This document shows, in pieces, positions 6,936-16,221 of a stretch of DNA of 43,806 bases. A program made the translations under genes and the position numbers. How positions within the stretch are numbered: the stretch's first letter is position 1; each line of letters starts with the position of its first letter. Source of the stretch: UBA3103 sp002365855 (GTDB taxonomy: Bacteria > Bacillota > Desulfotomaculia > Desulfotomaculales > Pelotomaculaceae); assembly GCA_030627625.1 (NCBI GenBank), contig DAOURR010000011.1:1-43806 (forward strand). The letters run 5' to 3'. Under the pieces are notes generated by a model that saw only the letters and a list, made by a program, of their open reading frames with translations, did no database searches and was not told the DNA's origin.

Positions 6936-7604
6936 GTGATTGAGGCGACAGGAGTAATCCTGGCCGGAGGAAAAAGTCGGCGCATGGGCTTTGATAAGGC
7001 TTTTCTGCCTGTGGGCAGGGAAGCGATGATTGAGCGCATTGCAGCTGAACTGGTCGAGGTGTTTCCAGAGGTTTTGATCAGCGCCAGAAGCGAGGATTTT
7101 GGAAGACGCCTGGGGATAGAAGTAGTGCCTGACCTGTTCACAGGCGGCGGCCCACTGAGCGGAATTCACGCTGTACTGAAAAGATCAAGGTATCCCAGGT
7201 GCCTGGTAGTGGCCTGTGATATGCCTTTTATCAATATAGACCTGGCGCGTTTCATGGTTGGGCAGTCTAAAGGATTTGATGTAACTGTGCCGAAGCATGG
7301 TATTTACCTTCAGCCTCTTTTTGCCGTGTACAGCAAAGACTGCATTCCTACCATAGAGAAATTCCTGGAGTTAAAAAGAAACAAAGTTGTAGATTTTTAC
7401 CCGTATGTTAGGGTAAATTATGTTGATGAAACTTTATTACGGACATTTACAGATATTGAAACTGCATTTTTTAACGTTAATACACCTGCAGACTTAGAAA
7501 AAGCCAGGGATCTGGCAGAAAAAAGAACAGAGCCGGGAGAGAGCATTGTTAAAGATCCTGTACCCAAAAATGTATGTATCATCAATACTGGAAATCAAGC
7601 TTGA
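6936..7604 (+). CDS. mobA: Molybdenum cofactor guanylyltransferase MobA
   Basis: Transfers GMP from GTP to molybdopterin to make the bis-MGD type cofactor used by formate dehydrogenases and related enzymes. The 222-residue product has the nucleotidyltransferase loop VILAGGKSRRMGFDKAFL at residues ~6-23, GGGPLSGIHA, and ACDMPFI, all typical of MobA. GTG 6936 follows GGAGGGA with 9 bases spacing; an upstream ATG runs into a stop. The last ~60 bases overlap the start of yqeG in another frame. It heads the plus-strand run into the aro genes. Other cofactor genes are not in the window. Confidence 0.9.
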   Translation: MIEATGVILAGGKSRRMGFDKAFLPVGREAMIERIAAELVEVFPEVLISARSEDFGRRLGIEVVPDLFTGGGPLSGIHAVLKRSRYPRCLVVACDMPFINIDLARFMVGQSKGFDVTVPKHGIYLQPLFAVYSKDCIPTIEKFLELKRNKVVDFYPYVRVNYVDETLLRTFTDIETAFFNVNTPADLEKARDLAEKRTEPGESIVKDPVPKNVCIINTGNQA

Positions 7605-8070
7605 AACTCTGAAAGAGCTGGGGATAAAGGGTATTCTTTTCGATTTGGACAACACCATAGTCCGCAGGGACTCAGTTAAATTTTCCCCTGAAGTACAGGG
7701 GATGCTTGAAGAGTTTAAAAGACAGGGATTCAAGCTGGGTATTGTTTCCAATAACTCTCATAAGAGGGTGGGTTCCATCGCCGGGCCAATGGAGGTGACG
7801 TCTGTGCACCGTGCAGTGAAACCCTGGGTCAGGCCGTTTCGTCACGCCCTTAAGTTGATAAACACCGCCCCGGAGGAAACCGCTCTGATCGGAGACCAGA
7901 TTTTTACCGACATTTTGGGTGGGAACCTGGCCGGACTTTATACTATCCTGGTTGTTCCTATGGAAGGAAAAGAGTTCTGGGGGACCAGGATGATCAGCCG
8001 GCCCCTGGAGAAGTTTGTGCTGGCTAAACTGAAAAAACACCCGGAGGTTTTTCATGGCAAGTGGGATTAG
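7546..8070 (+). CDS. yqeG: YqeG family HAD-type phosphatase
   Basis: HAD superfamily IIIA phosphatase of the YqeG family; substrate not established. Residue motifs: GILFDLDNTIV (nucleophile Asp and DxD), VSNN (motif II), AVKPWVRPF (motif III Lys), and GDQIFTDILGGN (motif IV), at the usual spacing over 174 residues. The chosen start is TTG 7546 after GGGAGA; it gives the normal family N-terminus ending in LYPKMYVSSI. The gene overlaps mobA by 59 bases and aroE by 17, so it is tightly coupled. In many Firmicutes yqeG precedes aroE, which matches this order. Confidence 0.88.
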   Translation: MLKILYPKMYVSSILEIKLETLKELGIKGILFDLDNTIVRRDSVKFSPEVQGMLEEFKRQGFKLGIVSNNSHKRVGSIAGPMEVTSVHRAVKPWVRPFRHALKLINTAPEETALIGDQIFTDILGGNLAGLYTILVVPMEGKEFWGTRMISRPLEKFVLAKLKKHPEVFHGKWD

Positions 8071-8956
8071 CGGCCGCACGAAATTATGTGGTGTTTTCGG
8101 CTGCCCGGTGGAGCACTCCTTTTCACCGGCGATGCAGAATGCGGCATTTCAGGCAGCGGGGCTTGACTATGCCTACCTGCCTTTTTTTGTGGCCCCGGAG
8201 CATCTAGCTGCCGCTGTAGAGTCGGTAAAGGCCCTGGGTATGATCGGTGTTAACATTACTGTGCCTCATAAGGAAGCCGTACTTCCGCTGCTGGACGAGC
8301 TAACGGACGAGGCCAGGCTGGCCGGAGCGGTCAATACGGTTGTCAACCGCCACAGGCGCCTGTGCGGCGACAATACCGACGGTAAAGGGTTCTTATGGTC
8401 ACTCTTGGAGAACGCTGGATTTGTCCCAACCGGTAAAACGGCACTGATCCTGGGAGCGGGCGGGGCGGCCCGGGCTGTCTCCGTGAGCCTGGCCATGTGC
8501 GGCGCAAAAAAAATGGTTATCGCGAACCGGTCAAAAAAACGGGCGGAAGAGCTGGCCCGGGTCATTAATGTCAGGACAGGAGCCAGCGCTGAGGTCGTGG
8601 AATGGCCTGAAGATAATTCTAAGAACCTGCCGGGAGAAGCGCTGCAGTCCGCAGATCTGGTGGTGCAGACCACAACCCTGGGCATGTTTCCTGAAGTATC
8701 CACATGCGCGCCCCTTCCGTTTGAGCTGATCAGGCCAGGGCAGGTAGCCTGCGATCTGGTGTATAATCCGGTCAGAACGGCATTTTTAAAAAAAGCCTCA
8801 CGTGCCGGGGCAACCGTGGTGGGCGGTTTGGGTATGCTTTTATACCAGGGAGCTCTGGCTTTTGAGCTGTGGACAGGCCTTGCAGCGCCCCTGGAAGCAA
8901 TGAACAAGGCCCTGAAAAGAGAGTACCTGATGGCCAGAAAGAAGCAAATAATTTAG
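8054..8956 (+). CDS. aroE: Shikimate dehydrogenase (NADP)
   Basis: Reduces 3-dehydroshikimate to shikimate in the chorismate pathway. The 300-residue protein has the substrate-binding N-domain (GCPVEHSFSPAMQNAAF; NITVPHKEAV with the catalytic Lys; GAVNTVV; GDNTDGKGF with the catalytic Asp) and the Rossmann domain (LILGAGGAARAV, then ANRSKKRAEEL for NADP). C-terminal GLGMLLYQGALAFELWTG is typical. ATG 8054 lies after CCCGGAGG and inside the end of yqeG. It is followed closely by aroC. Confidence 0.95.
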   Translation: MASGISGRTKLCGVFGCPVEHSFSPAMQNAAFQAAGLDYAYLPFFVAPEHLAAAVESVKALGMIGVNITVPHKEAVLPLLDELTDEARLAGAVNTVVNRHRRLCGDNTDGKGFLWSLLENAGFVPTGKTALILGAGGAARAVSVSLAMCGAKKMVIANRSKKRAEELARVINVRTGASAEVVEWPEDNSKNLPGEALQSADLVVQTTTLGMFPEVSTCAPLPFELIRPGQVACDLVYNPVRTAFLKKASRAGATVVGGLGMLLYQGALAFELWTGLAAPLEAMNKALKREYLMARKKQII

Positions 8957-8974
8957 ATCCACCGGAGGAATGGC

Positions 8975-10135
8975 ATGCTTAGATACTTGACTGCGGGAGA
9001 ATCCCACGGTCCCGCCCTTACTGCTATTATTGAGGGGCTGCCATCAGGCCTGCCCCTGGCCGGCGAGTACATTAACCGTCAGCTTGCCCGGCGCCAGGGC
9101 GGTTACGGCCGCGGGGACAGAATGAAAATCGAAAGTGACACTGTGCGGATCATGTCCGGCGTCAGGGGTGGTTATACCCTGGGCAGCCCGGTCACGCTGG
9201 TAATAGAGAATAAGGACTGGGCCAACTGGTCGGAAATCATGGCGCCGGAACCAGGCGCAAGGCTTGGAGAGCGTGTCGTAACACGTCCCAGACCAGGCCA
9301 CGCGGACCTGGCCGGGGCTGTTAAGTACCGGCACAGCGACATAAGAAATGTACTGGAGCGCTCCAGTGCCCGCGAAACCGCTGCCAGGGTGGCGGCAGGC
9401 AGTGCGGCCAGGAGGCTTTTAGAAGAACTCGGGATCAAGATAATTGGACAGGTGGTGCAAGTCGGCGGTATCGATGCAGACACGGGCCAGCTTGGCCAGC
9501 TGGAGCTGATTGAGCGGCTGCTTACCTCCAGGCTTCTTTGCGCCGACCCGCTGGCTGAGAAGCAGATGATCGAAAAAATAGATCAAACCAGGAAAGAGGG
9601 GGACACCCTGGGGGGTGTCTTTGAGGTCAGGGCCTATGGTGTTCCACCCGGCCTCGGCAGTTATACCCACTGGGACCGCAAAATAGACGGCTATCTCGCC
9701 TCCGCCCTGATGAGCATCCAGGCCGTTAAGGGAGTCGAGGTCGGTGATGGCTTCAGCGCTGCCGCAAAGGCAGGTTCCGAGGTGCAGGACGAGATTTTTT
9801 ACAGCCAGGAAAAAGGTTTTTACCGTGGCTCAAACAACGCCGGGGGTATCGAGGGCGGCATGACCAACGGAGAAGTCTTGGTGCTCAGGGCGGCGATGAA
9901 GCCAATACCCACCTTATACCGTCCGCTGCGCAGTGTGGACCTGGTCACCAAGAGGCCCCTGGAAGCAGCCGTTGAACGCTCGGATACCTGTGCGGCGCCT
10001 GCGGCATGCGTTATCGGGGAGGCAGTTGTGGCCTGGGAACTGGCGCGGGCCTGCATGGAAAAATGCGGTGGCGACAGCCTGTCAGAATTAAAGGAAACCT
10101 GGAACCGTTACCTTATCAGCCTGAAGAAGGTGTAG
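8975..10135 (+). CDS. aroC: Chorismate synthase
   Basis: Makes chorismate from EPSP with reduced FMN. The 386-residue protein begins MLRYLTAGESHGPALTAIIEG, and contains RRQGGYGRGDRMKIE, RPGHADLAGAVKYRHSDIRN, RSSARETAARVAAG and NAGGIEGGMTNG, the conserved flavin- and substrate-binding signatures. ATG 8975 follows CCGGAGG at a good distance. It sits 18 bases after aroE and 4 before aroK. Its product feeds aromatic amino acids and, here, MqnA for menaquinone. Confidence 0.96.
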   Translation: MLRYLTAGESHGPALTAIIEGLPSGLPLAGEYINRQLARRQGGYGRGDRMKIESDTVRIMSGVRGGYTLGSPVTLVIENKDWANWSEIMAPEPGARLGERVVTRPRPGHADLAGAVKYRHSDIRNVLERSSARETAARVAAGSAARRLLEELGIKIIGQVVQVGGIDADTGQLGQLELIERLLTSRLLCADPLAEKQMIEKIDQTRKEGDTLGGVFEVRAYGVPPGLGSYTHWDRKIDGYLASALMSIQAVKGVEVGDGFSAAAKAGSEVQDEIFYSQEKGFYRGSNNAGGIEGGMTNGEVLVLRAAMKPIPTLYRPLRSVDLVTKRPLEAAVERSDTCAAPAACVIGEAVVAWELARACMEKCGGDSLSELKETWNRYLISLKKV

Positions 10136-10139
10136 GCAG

Positions 10140-10673
10140 ATGCTGAACATAGTTTTGATCGGTTTTATGGGCACAGGCAAATCTGTCATTGGGAGGCGCC
10201 TGGCCGTCCGTATGAACCGTGTTTTTATAGATACTGACAATGAAATAGAAGAGCTGACAGGAAAGTCTGTGAGCGAAATATTTGCCAGGTATGGCGCCGT
10301 CCGGTTTCGCTCTGAGGAGGCATTGCTGGTGAAAAAGCTGGCTGTTAAAGAAAACCTGGTGATATCTACCGGGGGGGGCATGGTGTTAAATCCTGAAAAC
10401 GTCCGGCTGCTTCAGAAAAAAGGTCTGCTAATCTGTCTCAAAGCATCGCCCGAGGTAATCTATCAAAGGGTGAAAAACAAGAGAAAGCGTCCTCTGCTGC
10501 TGAAAGGTGATTTGAAAGAAAAGATCTTAAGCCTCATTAATGAGCGGGAAGGGCTGTATGATGTCGCTGATTTTACAGTTGATACGGGAACCTGCAGCGT
10601 TAATGAAGCGGTTGAGCTCATTCTCCACTACTTGTCTGAAAGGAACGTGTTAGATGATCACGGTGCAGGTTGA
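10140..10673 (+). CDS. aroK: Shikimate kinase
   Basis: Phosphorylates shikimate with ATP. The 177-residue protein has the Walker A GFMGTGKSVIG (residues ~7-17), the shikimate-binding DTDNEIE and RSEEALL, STGGGMV, and the lid arginine region RPLL. ATG 10140 lies 4 bases after aroC, behind GAAGAAGG. Its 3' end overlaps the start of aroB by 20 bases, implying coupled translation. Confidence 0.94.
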   Translation: MLNIVLIGFMGTGKSVIGRRLAVRMNRVFIDTDNEIEELTGKSVSEIFARYGAVRFRSEEALLVKKLAVKENLVISTGGGMVLNPENVRLLQKKGLLICLKASPEVIYQRVKNKRKRPLLLKGDLKEKILSLINEREGLYDVADFTVDTGTCSVNEAVELILHYLSERNVLDDHGAG

Positions 10674-11751
10674 TCTGGGGCCACGCAGTTACCCTGTTTT
10701 CATCGGGAAGGGGATACTGGAAAGCCTGGGCGCTTTAATGAAAGAGTTGGATTACGGGGAAAGAGCCCTTTTGGTTTCGGACCGTAAGGTTCTAAAGCTG
10801 TACGGCGGGTTAGTGCAAAAGTGTCTTGCCGGGTCCGGCTTTGACGTGATCACAGGTGAGATCGGCGGTGGCGAGGAGTGCAAGACTCTGGCAACTGCCC
10901 AAAAGTTATATGATTCGGCTTTTGCGGGTGAACTTGACCGGCGCTGTCCCGTTGTCGCCCTTGGCGGCGGGGTGGTTGGAGATATTTCAGGCTTTGTCGC
11001 CGCTACATATATGCGGGGGATTCCTTTTGTCCAGGTTCCCACTACTTTGCTGGCACAAGTGGACAGCAGCGTGGGTGGGAAGGTAGCCGTAAATCACCCC
11101 CGCGGTAAAAACATCATCGGCGCCTTTTACCAGCCTGGTCTGGTACTGGCCGACACCACCACGCTCAGCACCCTGCCGCCCGTGGAGGTCAGCTCGGGTC
11201 TCGCGGAAGTGATTAAGTACGGGATTATAGCTGACGAGGCTTTTTTTAACTGGCTGGAGGAGCATGTAGGCCGCCTGTTGAGCCTGGACCATTATGCGCT
11301 GGAGCACGCGGTGGCCGTTTCATGCCGGATAAAAGCCGGAGTTGTGGAAAAAGACGAGACAGAACAGGGCCTTCGTGCCATTTTAAACTATGGGCACACC
11401 GTAGGGCACGCGCTGGAGGCCCTCACCGGTTATTCAGCCTACACTCACGGAGAGGCGTTGGGGATCGGCATGGCGGCTGCGGCGCGCATAGCTGTAGCCA
11501 TGGACATGCTAACCCGAACTGAAGCTGAAAGGATTGTCTCACTGCTGGTAAAGGCCAGACTGCCCGTAGAGCTGCCTCCGGCCATATCACCGGATGACCT
11601 GATAACCGCTATGCGTCTGGACAAAAAGTCACTGGCAGGCAGATTAAGCCTGGTCCTGCCGGAAAAAATCGGACAGGTGAGCCTGGTCCGGGACGTCCCG
11701 GAGGAAGTGGTAAATAAGTCCCTTCTTTGGCAAAACAATTCAGGATTCTAG
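10654..11751 (+). CDS. aroB: 3-Dehydroquinate synthase
   Basis: Converts DAHP to 3-dehydroquinate with NAD and a divalent metal. The 365-residue protein shows GGGVVGDISGFVAATYMRGI (NAD-binding), QVPTTLLAQVDSSVGGKV, LAEVIKYGII, metal ligands in LNYGHTVGHALE (His) and THGEALGIGM (His), as in the family. It overlaps aroK by 20 bases. It closes the aro block; a 113-base gap without a clear terminator leads to the prepilin peptidase, so read-through into the pilus genes is possible. DAHP synthase, dehydroquinase and EPSP synthase genes are not in the window. Confidence 0.95.
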   Translation: MITVQVDLGPRSYPVFIGKGILESLGALMKELDYGERALLVSDRKVLKLYGGLVQKCLAGSGFDVITGEIGGGEECKTLATAQKLYDSAFAGELDRRCPVVALGGGVVGDISGFVAATYMRGIPFVQVPTTLLAQVDSSVGGKVAVNHPRGKNIIGAFYQPGLVLADTTTLSTLPPVEVSSGLAEVIKYGIIADEAFFNWLEEHVGRLLSLDHYALEHAVAVSCRIKAGVVEKDETEQGLRAILNYGHTVGHALEALTGYSAYTHGEALGIGMAAAARIAVAMDMLTRTEAERIVSLLVKARLPVELPPAISPDDLITAMRLDKKSLAGRLSLVLPEKIGQVSLVRDVPEEVVNKSLLWQNNSGF

Positions 11752-11864
11752 ATATTTTGCCGATATAGATATATCAGCTGCGCCTGCTGCAGGACAGAAC
11801 AGAATCTTAACAATAATTCGCCAGGCCTGGGTTTGGACATGAAATCAGCGAAGGGAGCCGAATT

Positions 11865-12614
11865 TTGCTGCTTTTATTTTTTAGCCTGGGCCTTATTGCC
11901 GGCAGTTTTCTAAACGTGTGCATTTACCGCATCCCCAGGGGGGAGTCGGTGCTCCTGCCGCCCTCGCACTGCGACGGCTGCGGCCTGAGAATAGCGCTGC
12001 GGGACCTGATCCCGTTGTTCAGCTACCTGTGGCTGAAAGGCCGCTGCCGCTTTTGCGGCGGGAGCATCAGCCCTTTATATCCATCAGTCGAACTGCTCAC
12101 AGGACTACTTTTTGCCGCCTCTTACGCGCATTTTGGCCTTTCCGCACTGCTGGTAAAATTCCTTTTCCTGATCTGCATCCTCATCGTCGTCTCTTTCATA
12201 GACATAGAGCACTATCTCATACCGAACAGGGTCAATGCCTTCGCCCTGTTCACCGGTATAGTCCTGAACATTTACGCCCGAGACCTGTCTTTTGCCTCCG
12301 CGGTAACAGGCATGGCCGCCGCGGCGCTCTTTTTGCTGCTGCCGGCATTAGCCAGCAGTGGCGGCATGGGCGGCGGAGACGTGAAAATGGCTGCGGTCGT
12401 CGGCCTGTTCCTGGGCTGGCCGCTTGGCCTGGCAGCAGTCATCATAGGCACTGTGATAGCTGGCCTGTCCGGGCTATTTCTGATGCTGGCGAGCATTAAG
12501 GGCCGCAGGGACATGATCCCTTTCGGGCCGTTTATCGCGTGCGGGACGCTGGTCACGATATTTAAGGGCAGCTGTATCCTGGAGTGGTATACACGCGCGG
12601 CAGGCCCTGGTTAA
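11865..12614 (+). CDS. pilD: Prepilin peptidase (type IV leader peptidase)
   Basis: Membrane aspartyl protease that cuts and N-methylates type IV prepilins. The 249-residue protein has the N-terminal domain with both CxxC pairs (HCDGCG and CRFCGG), several hydrophobic spans, and the active-site Asp motifs: FIDIEHYLIPN (first Asp) and GGMGGGDVKM (second). TTG 11865 follows AAGGGAG. It may also serve the Tad pseudopilin TadE further right, since no separate TadV/CpaA peptidase is in the window (inference). Confidence 0.92.
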   Translation: MLLLFFSLGLIAGSFLNVCIYRIPRGESVLLPPSHCDGCGLRIALRDLIPLFSYLWLKGRCRFCGGSISPLYPSVELLTGLLFAASYAHFGLSALLVKFLFLICILIVVSFIDIEHYLIPNRVNAFALFTGIVLNIYARDLSFASAVTGMAAAALFLLLPALASSGGMGGGDVKMAAVVGLFLGWPLGLAAVIIGTVIAGLSGLFLMLASIKGRRDMIPFGPFIACGTLVTIFKGSCILEWYTRAAGPG

Positions 12615-12675
12615 ATTGGGGGATTAAATTAGAGATATCAGTTATCTAAGCCTGCAGATAAGAGGTGGTGTCTAA

Positions 12676-13947
12676 ATGAACAGGCATGATCATAACACCG
12701 GGACTGGCAGGGCAGCGTATATAACCCTGGATGAAGCTGCCGGGGCATTTTCCGCGAAAGACCGGGAAGACACTTTTACCGGAGAGCCGTCAGTCATTCA
12801 GCTGGTTGACGCGCTGATAGCCAAGGCGGTCAGCGAAAAGGCCAGCGACATCCATATTGAGCCTTTTGAGCAGGGCACCCGGGTCCGCCTGCGGGTAGAC
12901 GGGTTTTTAAGGGAAGAGATGACACTGTCACGCGGTATGATTCACCCTGTGGTTTCACGCATCAAGGTCATGGCCGGGATGGATATCGCCGAGCGCCGCC
13001 TGCCCCAGGACGGGCGGGTACCAATGCGGCTTTCGGGGCGCAACCTGGACCTCAGGATATCAACCATGCCTACAATTTTTGGTGAAAAAGCCGTGGTGCG
13101 CATTCTCGACAAAGACAGCATTAAAGGCTGCACCTTGGAAGAGTTGGGTTTGAGCCAACCAAACCTGGACAGGTTTCTTTCTCTAATCAGGAGCGCGTAC
13201 GGCATGGTCCTGGTAACCGGTCCCACGGGCAGCGGCAAGACCACGAGCCTGTACACCGCGCTGGAGATGCTCAATCAAGCGGACAGGAACATCGTCACGG
13301 TGGAGGACCCTGTTGAATATGTTCTGGAGGGCATCAACCAGGCTCAGGTAAATGTCAAGTCCGGGTTTACTTTTTCTAATTACCTGCGCTCAATTCTGAG
13401 ACAGGATCCCGATGTGATCATGATCGGTGAGATTAGAGACCTGGAGACATCTGAGATTGCCGTGCAGGCGGCCATCACGGGGCACCTGGTGCTCTCAACC
13501 CTGCATACCAACGATGCTCCGGGGGCCGTCACCAGGCTTCTTGACATGGGTGTAGCCCCCTTTATGGTTGCTTCTTCCCTGCTTGGCGTAGTGGCGCAGC
13601 GCCTGGTGCGCCGTGTTTGCAGCAACTGCAGGCAGGAGTGCGTGCCCGGGGAAAACGAGGCTGAGTTTGCCGGAATTAAGCCAGGCGCCATGCTTTTTGA
13701 CGGGGCCGGGTGCAGCGAGTGCGGCTTTACCGGCTACCGGGGCAGGATCGCTGTTTACGAGGTGATGCCTCTATCCCCCCAGATTCAGAAAATGATCCTC
13801 AAAGGAGCCGCCGCTGAAGAGCTGAGGGAGGCGGCAGTAGGGGAGGGCATGACAGCATTGAAAGACGACGGAATTAAAAAAGCCCTGGCAGGGTACACAA
13901 CAATAAAAGAAATTATGCGGGTGGCCTTCAGGGAACGTTCTTTCTAA
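12676..13947 (+). CDS. pilB: Type IV pilus/type II secretion assembly ATPase (PilB/GspE family)
   Basis: Hexameric ATPase that drives pilus extension. The 423-residue protein has the N2 domain (KASDIHIEPFEQG, RLPQDGRVPMR), Walker A GPTGSGKT at about residues 181-188, Asp box VTVEDPVEY, Walker B DVIMIGEIRD, His box TGHLVLSTLHTN, and a C-terminal four-cysteine zinc site (CSNC...CSEC). It is shorter than usual PilB (~560): the MshEN/N1 domain, which can bind c-di-GMP or contact PilM, is missing. In size it lies between PilB and ComGA. ATG 12676 is preceded by AAGAGGTGGTG. Confidence 0.9.
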   Translation: MNRHDHNTGTGRAAYITLDEAAGAFSAKDREDTFTGEPSVIQLVDALIAKAVSEKASDIHIEPFEQGTRVRLRVDGFLREEMTLSRGMIHPVVSRIKVMAGMDIAERRLPQDGRVPMRLSGRNLDLRISTMPTIFGEKAVVRILDKDSIKGCTLEELGLSQPNLDRFLSLIRSAYGMVLVTGPTGSGKTTSLYTALEMLNQADRNIVTVEDPVEYVLEGINQAQVNVKSGFTFSNYLRSILRQDPDVIMIGEIRDLETSEIAVQAAITGHLVLSTLHTNDAPGAVTRLLDMGVAPFMVASSLLGVVAQRLVRRVCSNCRQECVPGENEAEFAGIKPGAMLFDGAGCSECGFTGYRGRIAVYEVMPLSPQIQKMILKGAAAEELREAAVGEGMTALKDDGIKKALAGYTTIKEIMRVAFRERSF

Positions 13948-13992
13948 ACGATGTAATAATTGGAATATATCATAATTTATGGGGAATTAGTT

Positions 13993-15090
13993 ATGTTGAT
14001 TGATGACGTCATAGCGCAGGCCGCTGCGATAGGCGCCTCCGACGTGCATCTCACGGCGGGCAGGCCTCCCTTTTACAGGCTGCACGGGCTGCTTTACCCC
14101 GTTGACGCCGGGGAATTCAGCGGAAAGATGTTCCTTCTGGATATCGGGGAAGTCAGGACGATGCACCCGGAGGACACGGATAATATGGCCAGGCGGCTAA
14201 TGAGCCGCAGCCAGTACGAAGCATTTAATGAAGCGGGGGAATTGGATTTTGCCTGCGCTGTATCTGCCGGGACCCGGGTCCGTGTCAGCGTTTTCAAGCA
14301 GGGTGGCGCCACTGCCATGGCTATTCGCATATTAAGCGGGCGGGTTCCTTCCCTCAGCGAGCTGGGACTGCCGGATATCCTGACCTGTCTTGCAGACAGG
14401 CCAAAAGGGCTGGTGCTGGTTACAGGCCCAGCCGGCTGCGGCAAGTCGACCACCCTGGCGGCAATGGTTGATTTCATCAACAGGGAAAAAAGGGTACATG
14501 TGCTGACCCTGGAAGACCCTGTGGAATACCTGCACCAACACAACCGCTCAATTATCAGCCAGCGCGAGATTGGACGGGACACACGCTCTTTTGCGGCCGG
14601 GCTGCGGGCAGCTCTGCGCGAGGATCCTGATGTAATCCTGGTAGGGGAGATGAGGGACCCCGAAACTATTTCAACTGCCGTTACTGCTGCCGAAACAGGG
14701 CACTTGGTGCTGGCCAGCCTTCATACCTGCGGCGCGGCGGAAACCATTGACCGCATCATCGATGCTTTTCCTTCCCTCCAGCAGCATCAGATACGCCGTC
14801 AGCTAGCCGCTGCAATCGAAGGGATCGTGTCCCAGCAGCTGGTGCCGAGGGCCGACCGGCCGGGCGCCGCAGCTGCGCTGGAGGTGCTTTTAGGCACGCC
14901 TGCCGTCAGGAATTTAATCCGGGAAGGCAAAACCCACCAGATTTACTCTCAAATACAGACAGGAGCGCAGTACGGCATGCAAACTTATGACATGTCCCTG
15001 CGCCTGCTGTATCAGAAAAACATCATTAGCAGGGAAGAGGCTGTCAGCCGTGCGACGGACAAGGACCTTCTTAATGTACTGGAAGTCTAA
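13993..15090 (+). CDS. pilT: Pilus retraction ATPase (PilT family)
   Basis: Twitching-type ATPase for pilus disassembly. 365 residues from ATG 13993 (site GGGGAA; an in-frame TTG at 13960 is less likely). Motifs: ASDVHLTAGRPP at the N-terminus, Walker A as GPAGCGKST (Cys in place of the usual Ser), LEDPVEYLHQH, Walker B DVILVGEMRDPET, TGHLVLASLHT. The usual PilT AIRNLIREGKTHQI-like stretch is present as AVRNLIREGKTHQI, followed by MQTYDMSL. The 3' end overlaps pilC by 17 bases. A retraction motor argues for a dynamic pilus rather than a pure secretion system. Confidence 0.92.
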   Translation: MLIDDVIAQAAAIGASDVHLTAGRPPFYRLHGLLYPVDAGEFSGKMFLLDIGEVRTMHPEDTDNMARRLMSRSQYEAFNEAGELDFACAVSAGTRVRVSVFKQGGATAMAIRILSGRVPSLSELGLPDILTCLADRPKGLVLVTGPAGCGKSTTLAAMVDFINREKRVHVLTLEDPVEYLHQHNRSIISQREIGRDTRSFAAGLRAALREDPDVILVGEMRDPETISTAVTAAETGHLVLASLHTCGAAETIDRIIDAFPSLQQHQIRRQLAAAIEGIVSQQLVPRADRPGAAAALEVLLGTPAVRNLIREGKTHQIYSQIQTGAQYGMQTYDMSLRLLYQKNIISREEAVSRATDKDLLNVLEV

Positions 15091-16171
15091 GCTCACCCGG
15101 GCTGCCGGGGATTTATTCATAACAAAAATCAAGGCCAGGGACATGTCCGTTTTATGCCGCCAGTTCGCTGCCATGAGCGAGGCGGGAATACCCGTTCTGA
15201 AATGCCTGGATGTGCTGGCCCGGCAATCCGAGGGCGGCCGTCTTCGTGCCGTCTTGCATGACGTGTCGGTTGGGATAGAATATGGGCAAAGCCTCAGCGA
15301 ATCGTTTAATAAGCATAATAGCCTGCTGCCGGAGATCTTTGTCAACCTGCTGGCTGCGGGGGAAGCCAGCGGCACGCTGGCACAGGCGCTGGAGCGGCTG
15401 GCCGTCCACTTCGAAAAGGAGCGCGTGCTTAGAGAAAAGATCAAGTCGGCCATGGCTTACCCGCTGCTGGTGGCAGGGATGTCCATGCTGGCTCTGATTG
15501 CCATGATTGTACTGGTAGTGCCGGTGTTTGCCGATATCTACGAATCGGTCGGAGCCGAGCTGCCGCTGCCCACACGGGTTGTGATCTTTACCAGCGCCGC
15601 AATTTCTAAATATTGGTACGTTTTTCTTGCCACAGGAGCAGCCGCATTTTTCCTTTTAAGAAAGTTAGCACTTAAAGAAAGAAAGTATTTTGACCTCTTG
15701 CTCCTGCGCCTGCCTCTTTTCGGCAGGCTCACGCACAGGGCTGTTGTAGCCAGGTTTGCCCGCACCCTGGCAACTCTATTGAACAGCGGGATCCCTTTAA
15801 TGCAGTCTCTAAAAATCACGCGCAACGCCTCGGGAAACGCTCTGGTCGCTGAAGAAATAGACATGATCAGGACAGGTGTCGCGAGCGGGGGCGGGATGGC
15901 GCCGTTTCTGGAAAAAAGCGCGTTATTTCCGCCTATGGCTGCCAGCATGGTGGCAGTCGGCGAGGAGTCCGGCTCTCTGGACAGCCTCCTGGAAAGGCTG
16001 GCGGAATTTTACGAGTCGGAGGCTGAGGCCATGGCAGAGAGGATGTCGGGCCTGGTTGAGCCCCTGCTCATCGCCGGCGTGGGTGTTTTAGTTGCTTTAA
16101 TAGCGTTGTCTGTCTACCTGCCCTTATTTGGCCTGGCAGGCGCGGTACAGTCCAGCGGCGGTCTTCCCTGA
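15074..16171 (+). CDS. pilC: Type IV pilus inner-membrane platform protein (PilC/GspF family)
   Basis: Polytopic platform that couples the ATPases to pilin insertion. 365 residues with two T2SSF repeats (about 35-160 and 240-360), each starting with the pattern FxRxLAxLLxSGIPLxxxL (here FAAMSEAGIPVLKCL and FARTLATLLNSGIPLMQSL), and hydrophobic spans near residues 130-155, 180-195 and 335-358. ATG 15074 is chosen because AAGGA lies 8 bases upstream and the family N-terminus follows; it overlaps pilT. Confidence 0.9.
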   Translation: MYWKSKLTRAAGDLFITKIKARDMSVLCRQFAAMSEAGIPVLKCLDVLARQSEGGRLRAVLHDVSVGIEYGQSLSESFNKHNSLLPEIFVNLLAAGEASGTLAQALERLAVHFEKERVLREKIKSAMAYPLLVAGMSMLALIAMIVLVVPVFADIYESVGAELPLPTRVVIFTSAAISKYWYVFLATGAAAFFLLRKLALKERKYFDLLLLRLPLFGRLTHRAVVARFARTLATLLNSGIPLMQSLKITRNASGNALVAEEIDMIRTGVASGGGMAPFLEKSALFPPMAASMVAVGEESGSLDSLLERLAEFYESEAEAMAERMSGLVEPLLIAGVGVLVALIALSVYLPLFGLAGAVQSSGGLP

Positions 16172-16221
16172 CCGTACCGAAGGGAGAAGTTTAGTATTAG
16201 ACTGTTCAGGGGTGATGGAAT

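Noticed and set aside
8266..8907. A 213-codon frame antisense to aroE
   Set aside because: aroE has all family motifs; the antisense product is low-complexity Ser/Ala/Arg-rich.
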